Assembly (NCBI RefSeq): GCF_015706575.1
Contig: NW_024037059.1
Coordinates: forward strand, 30,266,129-30,330,128
Direction: 5' to 3'
From: Patiria miniata
Lineage: Eukaryota; Echinodermata; Asteroidea; Valvatida; Asterinidae
DNA: 64,000 bases
Position 1 is the first letter of the stretch. Every line of letters begins with the position of its first letter. Positions 55,481 to 64,000 of this stretch are shown here, piece after piece. A program made the position numbers and the translations under genes. The notes under the pieces are model-generated. The model saw nothing but the letters and a program-made list of their open reading frames with translations, was not told the DNA's origin and made no database searches.

Positions 55481-57400
55481 TCACATCCGCTCAAAGATCT
55501 TAACAGAGTGTAGGTCAGCAACAACTACGTCGCCAGTGGGGGTGAATGCCATTTCTAACGGATTGTACATCCCTTGAGCTACTGTTGTTACATGTGCACC
55601 ATTTGAATCGTATCGCTGCACTGCACAGTCTCCCTGATTTCCAGAATGAACAACAACACAGATGGTCTCATCATCATCGCACAGGACACCAGTTGGCTTT
55701 GCAGCTTCACCATTCACGAATGTCTTGACACTGAACATCTCTTTACCTTTAAAGTTAACGCACAGCAAACTTTGGCCTTCGTAGTGTGTGAAGACTAAAC
55801 AGCCGAAATTGCTTATTGTCAAGAAATTTACGACCATGTTATTTGAGATGCTTGCAATCAACGATCCGTCCAAGGTGTGGACACTGATGACCTTTCTCCC
55901 CTTGTCAGCGACTGCTACTCGCTGACTGTCAACAGCAATAGCAGTGAGGTAACTCTTTGATCGCCCATCGGCATCGTCAGCCGAAGGTGTAAACTCGCGA
56001 ACAAACTGGAGCTCAGTGTCAAAAACCTTCACTTTCTTTTTGTCCGTGACAAAAAGCAGATCATCATGGGACACCGCAACGCCCCAAGGAGCTTCCAACT
56101 GATGCATAAGACCTCCTTCAGCAACCGCTGTTTTATATCGACCAGTGGAGCTAAACAATGATAACCGTTTCAAATCTGTGTCAGTTACTAGAATGTCCCC
56201 GTTTGTGAAACATGCAACAGCCCTGGCGCATTTGAATTCCTCGTCATTGGTACCTTTTTTACCAAACTTTTCCTTTAACTGCCATTTTTCGCTGACACAG
56301 ACCTCCCCAAGATCTGCATCACTCACAACGTCTTGAAATCTGACACCAATGAACGACAGACCATAATTCGCTGGTTCACACTTGAGTTCCTCCTGGAATT
56401 CCAAGTTGTGCATCACCTTTGGCTTGAGCTCCAAAAGCTCACAATCATCGGCTTGACTCATCAAGTCATTTACGGCCGCGATGGTGTGATCTGCGCGTTC
56501 CATCTGTTCATGGTTGTTCGTGAGCACCTTTTCGTACTCACTGTCTCTCTCCTGACCGATTTCGTTGACTTTGTCGGTGAGAAGCTTTGCTTTGTTTCTG
56601 ATTTTAGCGATCTCTGCCTCCGCTTTTGCATCAATACCACTACGAGCCTGAGCCAGTTTCTTTTGCAATCTATTTCGTGCATGTTCGATTGACTTTTCAG
56701 TAGATTTGAAGTGCTACCTGCTCTTCTCGAACTTCTGCAGTATGTTTTCGACCTCACTGCGGAAGGACCTGATCAGGTCATTAATCTTTAGCAAATTGTG
56801 CTCTGCCGACCGATGATCTAATGTGGCACACATCGAGCAGATTAAGGTGTTGCAGGTGTCACAGTAGAAACACAGAGGATGGTCAGTGTGGATCGTACAC
56901 ATTCGGGTGATGGGTTTGCTATGTTCTGCTGGTGGCATCTTTGATTCCTGCCAGTCTCCCAATGAAATAATTTGATGGTCTCTGGTGGACTTGACCCTCC
57001 CATGGGCTTTCCGGCATTCCTGGCAGAGGTTATCACTACAATCAAGACACCTCCAAGTGGCCTCCTTGCCTTCTCCACAGTCACATGTGGTGGTAGGCAT
57101 ATATGCTTCTCCTAATACCGCCTCCTGTTGTTTGACCTCATCGACAAGAGAACTAAGAAAGAAAGACGAAGCTAGACTCTGCAATCCTCCATCAGGAACT
57201 TGGGTCTCTCTCCTGCAGACTGGACATGTTATCTTCTCTGCCTCTGGCTTCTGTTTGCTCATCATCTCTTCCAGACACTTCAGGCAGAAGCTGTGAAGAC
57301 AGTCTAGCATCTTGGGATCCTTGAAAAGACAGCAACAGATCGGACATTCCAGATGCCCCTGGCTGATCTTCCACACAGTTTTGGCTGCAGCCTCCGCCAT
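55481..57400 (-). pseudogene. TRIM copy 5 with one nonsense codon
   Basis: The frame has the full 639-codon length and is otherwise open, but the codon at 56714-56716 is TAG. The sister copies have CAG here (FEKSRQHFKS), so one C-to-T change truncates the protein after 228 residues. The remaining product would keep the RING and both B-boxes, ending at the start of the coiled coil without the propeller. Residues after the stop remain TRIM-like to the end (SVKIFERM). The lesion therefore looks young. It could be a null allele, a recent pseudogene or a source of a short RING/B-box protein; a sequencing error is also possible. Confidence 0.9.
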
Positions 57401-57483
57401 ATTGCAAGTGTGACCTAATCAAAACAGACCAAATATCCGTGTCTAAAAAAGTTCAAAATTATAACAAACAGGTGATTGCCCCA

Positions 57484-57776
57484 TAGGGGTGTGCATCGGA
57501 ACACCCGAGTACCCGACCGTTAATGTCAGAAACCGGTTCCAGATTATGGAATTGAGTACCCATAACAACTTTGCAAATTACTTAACTTCTAAGTCTATGC
57601 AAAAGAAATGTTTCGAATGTCAGTAGGAAATTTTCAAAATGAAAAACAGGATGCATGGAAAACTGAAACCAATTTCACGTTTTATGATGCTTGCAAAAGT
57701 TGCAGTTTTCACCACATAGCTAAAGAGCTCACTGTATGCACCCTTTTTAGCCACATTGCCGCACCGATGTGGTAGT
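57484..57776. mobile_element. hAT-like MITE upstream of TRIM copy 5, truncated
   Basis: The left end TAGGGGTGTGCATCGG is the best-preserved terminus of this family. The sequence stops after CACCGATGTGGTAG and joins the TATATGACCGATACC spacer. It lies about 85 bp upstream of the ATG. Confidence 0.65.
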
Positions 57777-60700
57777 ACTGATATATGACCGATACCTTTA
57801 TGCAGAAATAATAACATGGAAGTAGGCCTTAATGTAAAAAGGACCAAAGACATAGACTCTGATTTCAGACTTTGATTACAAAAAGAGAATTTGATATTTT
57901 TTAAAAGTATCATGTTTATGACAAACATACCTACTTGCGCATCACATGCACTGAAATGCTAAACATTCGTGCAAATCTCATGCATAATTTTCCTGGTATA
58001 GGCCTATATATAGGCTACATTTCACATGTTCAAAAACAAAGCAAAACACACGAAAGCAAGACCATGTAAAATCCAGCCAAAATGCCAGAACTCACCTACT
58101 TTATCTGTATCAACAGTTAGCCAAAGTTTTCCACCACAAACATGATACTTCCGCCAAATGTTAAAAAGTATGGCAAAACTACCATCAACTTGTATGTAGC
58201 CTTAGATTTGTACGTGTACATGTCAGGCCTACTTCCTCAATCAATGAATGGTGCAACAACAGCTCACTCCTTCACTCAACACAGGAAAAACCAGTCGCTA
58301 TTTTTGTCACACAGTACTATGATCTTTATTCAAGTTCAATACATGTCTATACATGTGAACAATGCTGTAAAAGCTATTGATTCTTGGTTACAGTTCAAAC
58401 CTACCTCTGCTCACTGAAGCACAAAACGGACATTGCACAAATATCACCACTGCATGCATTGGTATAACTCCTTTACATTTATAAGCAGACAAATAAAAAA
58501 TCACAAGCAACACAGAAACCTTTGTGTGTGCACGCCTCAGCCAGAAGGTTTTTATTCAAAAAATGTCAGGGACTGAAATCTGGGCAGCCGACCCATCATG
58601 CATGCAGCACATTATTATTATTATTAATTTCCAAATTTTGGGCACCACAAAGGCCCAGATCACCAATAGCTCATCCAAGCACCATTTGACTCGGAGACCA
58701 TAGCTCTAAAGGTTTTTGGGCACCCACAAAGGCCCTGCGCGTGTGGCATTTTTTGAAGCGGATAAAACACCCCATGGTTCATTAATGATTTTTTTACTCC
58801 TGCCATTACGATTTTCTAAATAATACTTAGGTTAGACAGAGCACAGTGTGCAACATTATGTAATTAATTTAATGAGTAGTTAGAATTACAATCTGTGAGG
58901 TAAAATTGACTATACAATTTGTTTCTTCAGAGGCTGAGACAAAAGTGACTGCCCAGCAATTTTTCCTTCCCACCTAAACTTTCTACTTCTAGGATGTAAA
59001 GAACCAACCCTACTTCTCATTGGCCCATAGCCAGGCCTTGCCAAGTGTCACAGAACAAGATCTCTTATTGGCTGGTTGCCCCTCCAAGCCTTCTCAGCAA
59101 TTGGTTAAAATGTGTGGCTGTTGATTTGCTATTCTCATGTTTACAGGATCCCAATTTGGTCACAAATTTGTCTATGGGGTTTCATGTACAAAGTTCTCCA
59201 TAAGAAAGTACAGTATGTAATGCATTTACAGTGAGATATTTGCATGGAGTTAGCCTTCATTTTGTACAACACGTATAATATAACCACGGAAGACGATCCA
59301 TTGCAACTTTTGCTGCTTATAAATAATTTGATCATTTGGTGATACAATTGAGTATAACTGTTAAAATGCCTACAAATAGGCAGTGGCGCACCGAGGATTT
59401 GGCTTGGGGGGGGGGGGGGGGCTCACAGGGTTTTTTTTAATCACCCCCGTAAGACTCAGTAATTTTTGAAATGAAATTGAGATCCCATATTAGTGTTTCC
59501 TCTGAATACACAGCGTTTAGAGCTAAAACTTCATCATGGTTGTTGTTATGCACTTGTCTTTGTTGCTTCAAATGGGGAAAATGCTCAAATGACTGGTTGA
59601 TGCGGTAAAACTAGCCTCCTGAGATGATCCATGCAGCGTTCTTTATTCCAGAGGTGACACCCAGGGCAATAGAATGCTCCATGGATCACCGAGGGAGGCT
59701 AGTTTTACTACACTACAAGTTTAAAGCAGTCAGTATTTGTTCTATAACGCCCCACCCACAGATACTGCTTGTTTTTGAGACATAACTGAATAATTTAAAC
59801 GAAATCTCATAAAAACGTTCTTCAATTTCAATACAAAAGTAATTGAAAATTTCCTGGCACTTTTCCAAACTACCCCTTCATGAAATGTTTGAACCTAACT
59901 TTGAAGCGCATGGGAACATAACGTGCAACACGCAAAACACATGTGCATCTGCACACACTGCTCTTGCTAGGTTGGTTGCTAAGTGCATAGAACTTTGCTT
60001 TGTCAGCCTTGAATAGTGTTTTTAGTCGTGGCGTCTTTTTGGCTGTGCGGTGTAGATACTGAAAAAGGCTCACTGAGCAAAACTCCTGGTTCAAATGATT
60101 AGGTTGCAATTTACTTTTAGAAACTGGGACAAAGAGGAAAAAGAATCAAGGAAACAAAATAAACTCCTCAAAAATTTAATTTAGTCTCAGTAAAAAAAAA
60201 AATCCTTCACATGCAAAACTAATTTAAATCCTTAAATAGCAAATACTTCCAAAGAAATCTCAATCTGGATCAAACAACGAATTAAGAAACTCAAAAAGGA
60301 ATTTGCCCAGGAGAAAAATAAACAATTGGATACAATTTTAGGAGAATATTATGAGAAAAACTAAGGTATAAAAAAGGGATTGACAGAAAAAATGTAACCA
60401 AGGGGAAAAAAAAGCCAATGTCATACATAAATGTTCCCGTACCAACAATACAAATGCTATTGATTCAAGTTCAGAGTTCAAACATGCAGTCTGTCTGCAT
60501 TAACTACGAAAGAACAAAGTGGACATTGCACAAATGTTTCGTGTGATAAGTCGTCAATTTTGTGATCCAAGGAATTAGCAAAACATACAAAATGTACAAA
60601 GCTTTAAATTGAATATTTACATAGTCACGTGCAATTGTGTTTCATATACAATGTACTCCTCCAATTTCAATATGATTTTGCATACCCACTAGGGAGTAAG

Positions 60701-61282
60701 GGTAAGATTAACAAAATATGCTTCATTAATAGTTAAAACATTTCATCCATAAAAGTTATGGATTTTTTTTAATCATTGTAACATTGCTTACAGTGATGAC
60801 TATATATTTTACAACATTACATCAGTAGCAAAATCAATTTTTTTAATTGAATGCCGAATGTTTAGAACTTACGGTCATTTCAATCTTTTAACAGATTGTC
60901 AGAAAAAACTGTTGTACGGTTGAAGAAACATTCAACGCTTTTCTCTTCACTGTTTATCATTGGATTTCTCCGACATTATTACTGGAGTGTACACCGTAGG
61001 CCTACTCACACATTTTGTGGGGACCGAAAACGCTGTGGGGACAGAAGAAAGTCCCCATAACTGGGTCCTAATTTGCCTAACGATAAAAAACTTCCCCATA
61101 ACGCGATGTAGGCCTACCCATGCCGAAATACGTTGAGTGAGATTAACTGATAACACACCAACGTTACTAGTTAATTCAATTTTAAACGGGTTTTATGATC
61201 TGGGTAAATATTATAATTTCAGGAATGTAGCAGATGTAAATAGCCCTGGTTCAACTACAACAGGTAATGTTCTGCGGGTCTT
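57777..61282. repeat. Spacer between TRIM copies 5 and 6
   Basis: Array spacer with the putative first exon of TRIM 5 (donor border 58096, minus strand; intron about 0.7 kb), the CACAAAACGGACATTGCAC block near 58420, unassigned sequence at about 58600-59380 with no recognised features, a G-run near 59407, the CTAGCCTCC palindrome (about 59605-59710), and an uninterrupted TTAA site at about 60232. No gene. Confidence 0.6.
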
Positions 61283-61818
61283 CATTACAATAAGTAAATT
61301 GCCATCCTCCATACAAACGACCAGCATTGAAATACTCTGCACTGTATTACACACACAGATTTGTACAGGCTAATGCATACATTCTCTACTGACTCAAACC
61401 ACAACTCCTGAAAGAAACGGGTACTGAACATAGCAACTGTACCCCATGTAAATTTAGTATGTCTGCTTGCTGTAGAAACCAAATATTTATGATTGTCGAA
61501 ACATTTTATGTAGGTTCCCATCAAAATAAAAAAGCGACAACTTTTGCAATTCGGCACACTTACTCTGTCAGACATCCATTAACAATACATGCTTTTGAGG
61601 CGGCCGAGCCGCTTGGCCAGATGGCCTCCGGGGCAGTCTATTTGCCTGTAACTCATGAAGTTTATTCATAAAGTAACTGCACACTTAGTTGCTGTCAACT
61701 CTAGTGAATACTCAAACCAAATTTGAATGAAATTCTCAAACTTTTACTGCATGTACCTATGCAATATCCATAAACCATCAGGGGTTGATCGAATGTATAA
61801 TTAACTGATGACACAATT

Positions 61819-63630
61819 CGTCGCATATCTGATGAAGTGACGAATGGGCCATTTCGAAGGTTTTTTTTTAAATTGAGTTTTAAGGTTAAAAATATTTGAA
61901 TTTTCAGATTTGTAGGTTTTTAAATTAATGAAAACACCCACTAAGTTACGAATCGGCACATGTTGAAAAAACTGTTTCTTGCGAAGTGACAAATGAATTA
62001 TTCGATGCTTGATATATCAGAACAGCGCGCATCTATTATCTGACGAAGTGACGAATAACCAGGTATTCATTGGTTACCCACATACTCGTCTTAATAATTG
62101 AATGGTCTTGAGGGAACCGGGGATCTTGTGTTTCGCGCTTTCCGTCAGCTTTCAAATCAAACTAACGGCACTGCAACATTATAATGATGACTAGAAAGAA
62201 ATAACCGTAACTACTTCACCTTTTATGTATGTGTGTGTGTGTGTGTGTGGAGTTATAATCGTTAAAATGAACGGAGTACTAGGCTAGGTCTGCGCGACGT
62301 ATAGCCGTATAGGCCTAAACAGACTGGGATTTATTTAAAACGTGCGATATATTTTCCTTCAAAAGCGGCTTTTATAGGAATTCCACAATAGGCCTACTGC
62401 ATTTCGAGATATTCTCGAAGACGGAGTCCCTTCAAGCAGCAGCTAATTAGAGCAGATGACCGTATTGGAAAAAACCCATACTGAAATGAAGTGGCTGAAA
62501 ATAAGGATAATCAAATAAAAAATTATTTATTCAAAACATGTGCGATACATTTTCTTTAAAAACTGCGTTCTATGGGAGACCCAAAATACTGCATTTCGAG
62601 ATATTCTTGAAAACGGAGCCCCTTTAAATGGCTAATTAGAGCAAAAAACCTCATTGGAATAAGCCTATACTGAAATAAAGTGTGCCCTGGAGAGTGATGA
62701 TTAGGATAACAAAATAAAAATATGAACCATTTCAAACATGTGCGGTACACTATCTTTCAAAGACGACGGTTTACAGGATACCAATAATACTGCATTTCGA
62801 GATACATTTAAGTTTTGTATTTTCGGAAACAGAGCCCTTTAAGTGGCTAATTATAGCAAAATGTCTAATGGTAATCAGCCTATACTGAGATTATTATGCC
62901 CGGTAAGATGATAAGTATGGGATTATGAAACAAAATATGATTGTTTTTAAAACATTTGCTGTCTAAAATGAATGAATGAATATAAAATAAATAGTGTTGT
63001 TCGTTGTTAGTTAAATAGTTTTGTTCGTTGTTCATTTTTGTTTTCTTAATTATTTTGTTGCGTCCATTCGAAATATTTTCCTTTATAATAGCTTTTTTTA
63101 ACATAATTACGCTAATTTATATTATTAAAACAAATTATAGCGAGTATTTGGATTTGAACGACGAGGGGTTTAAGCGTTACCATATTTTTTCCTTAGAAAA
63201 TATAGAAAAAGTTTGTAACACACCAACATTTCTTTGAAAATGTGCGTATTTAGCGTTGTAAAGAAGTGACGAATATGCCATGGATTAGTGATGCAAAAAA
63301 GCGCGCACAGTCAAAATGTTATCTTACAAAGTGACGAATAAGAAATCTGTACGTGGCGAATAAGCACAATGACGTTCATTGCTCTCTCGCGAAGTGACGA
63401 ATAAGTTTCACAGCAAGAATTAGGCAAACCTTTACTCTTACGAGCAAAAAACAAAGTAATAGATGTACTTAAACAAACAAATAACTACCTTGCGTAAATT
63501 AGGAATGTGAAAAAGGGGAAAGTGGCATCAAAAACAGACACGTAAAAAGTGGTAAACTTCAAACGCGTTTTTCTCAGAATGGCGTTTCCGCGTTTTTGCG
63601 CATATTCGTCGGTTCGTCAGATATGCGACA
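61819..63630. mobile_element. 1.8-kb DNA element with GTCGCATATCTGA ends
   Basis: Left CGTCGCATATCTGATGAAG and right (complement) TGTCGCATATCTGACGAAC are inverted. AATT lies on both sides (61815-61818 and 63631-63634) and the sister sequence reads CCAATTTTGGCTTG, giving a 4-bp duplication. GAAGTGACGAAT or a close variant occurs repeatedly within about 250 bp of the left end and 370 bp of the right end. The centre holds three diverged copies of a repeat of about 185 bp (62340-62930; TACTGCATTTCGAGATA). No transposase was recognised. The superfamily is unknown to me. Confidence 0.75.
62227..62249. repeat. (GT)n microsatellite
   Basis: About ten GT dinucleotides inside the 1.8-kb element. Confidence 0.9.
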
Positions 63631-63978
63631 AATTTTGGCTTGTGTGTGCGCAGCGCACTCGCGCGTGCAACTCTTCGCTAGCTAGCTCTTCACGCATGGT
63701 ACTGTATGCTGATTGGCTAATCGTCATTTGTTTACTGTGTATGCAGGCGGTAAAATATGGTCGCCGCGTGATTGCTTAATGATTATTCATTACTTCCCAA
63801 ACCACTGCGCGCTGTAATTGGCTGTATGTAAATTATGAAGTGATGATATCATAGCTCATTCAAGTTTGTCACCTAGCCCGTGCATACTTATTGTAATGTG
63901 TGAGGCAAATTATTTGATGTAGGTTAGCCCCGGTTCAAGTACAGCGGTTAGTTTTTCAGAGGGCCATAGTCAGGCAAA

Positions 63979-64000
63979 TCACATCCGCTCAAAGAGTTTA
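63979..64000 (-). CDS. TRIM copy 6, last codons only
   Basis: On the minus strand the window ends with ...KLFERM and a stop codon at 63979-63981, against KIFERM in the other copies. The preceding flank (GGTTAGTTTTTCAGAGGGCC, CAGGCAAATC) is the standard 3' flank. It shows the array continues beyond the window; the rest of the gene is not visible. Confidence 0.85.

Larger units (their letters stand above)
61283..63898. mobile_element. CATTACAATAAG element 3' of TRIM copy 6, interrupted
   Basis: Starts CATTACAATAAGTAAATTGC and ends CATACTTATTGTAATG. The 1812-bp element at 61819-63630 has inserted into it. Subtracting that and a 4-bp duplication leaves about 800 bp, as in sister copies. Confidence 0.65.

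Noticed and set aside
1-64000. LTR retrotransposons, retroviral or Polinton-type elements
   Set aside because: No long terminal direct repeats, protease, integrase or capsid-like reading frames were recognised; the only reverse transcriptase belongs to the LINE.

Overview
The window looks like chromosomal DNA of an invertebrate animal, most likely a deuterostome such as an echinoderm, hemichordate or amphioxus. The evidence is AT-rich sequence, spliced exons with GT-AG borders, a lineage-expanded TRIM family, a tRNA-derived SINE and many miniature DNA transposons. The phylum is inference. Nothing prokaryotic is visible, and I recognised no retroviral, LTR or capsid-bearing element.

The backbone is a head-to-tail array of intronless-CDS TRIM genes (RING, two B-boxes, coiled coil, NHL-like propeller), all on the minus strand. 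Copies lie at 11231-13156, 20178-22097, 28629-30548, 42369-44291 and 55481-57400. The fifth has a single nonsense codon. The last codons of a sixth start at 63979 and run off the window. Positions 1-1082 match the 3' flank of other copies, but the expected gene is missing there. Upstream of every complete copy is a recurring block with a splice donor, and just before every ATG is a conserved splice acceptor, so each gene probably has an untranslated first exon.

Between the broken left unit and the first TRIM gene (about 1.1-7.5 kb) lies unrelated DNA. It holds a SINE, a 23-bp minisatellite, several miniature transposons and four plus-strand exons of a decayed guanylate cyclase catalytic domain.

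The array units have been heavily invaded. The clearest insertions are: two copies of a Helitron2/Helentron-like element (9162-10627 and 45056-49754), the second carrying a full-length 3.2-kb non-LTR retrotransposon; a 4.15-kb element rich in GACGTT/AACGTC repeats (36537-40690); a Harbinger-like insertion (13871-17318) enclosing another element, a 16-bp satellite and a TTAA-type MITE; hAT-like elements built of GACTCGAGTC repeats; and a 1.8-kb element with arrays of a GAAGTGACGAAT motif (61819-63630). Because the units are paralogous, several insertions have an empty counterpart in a sister unit. This fixes their ends and target duplications and allows the insertions to be ordered in time.
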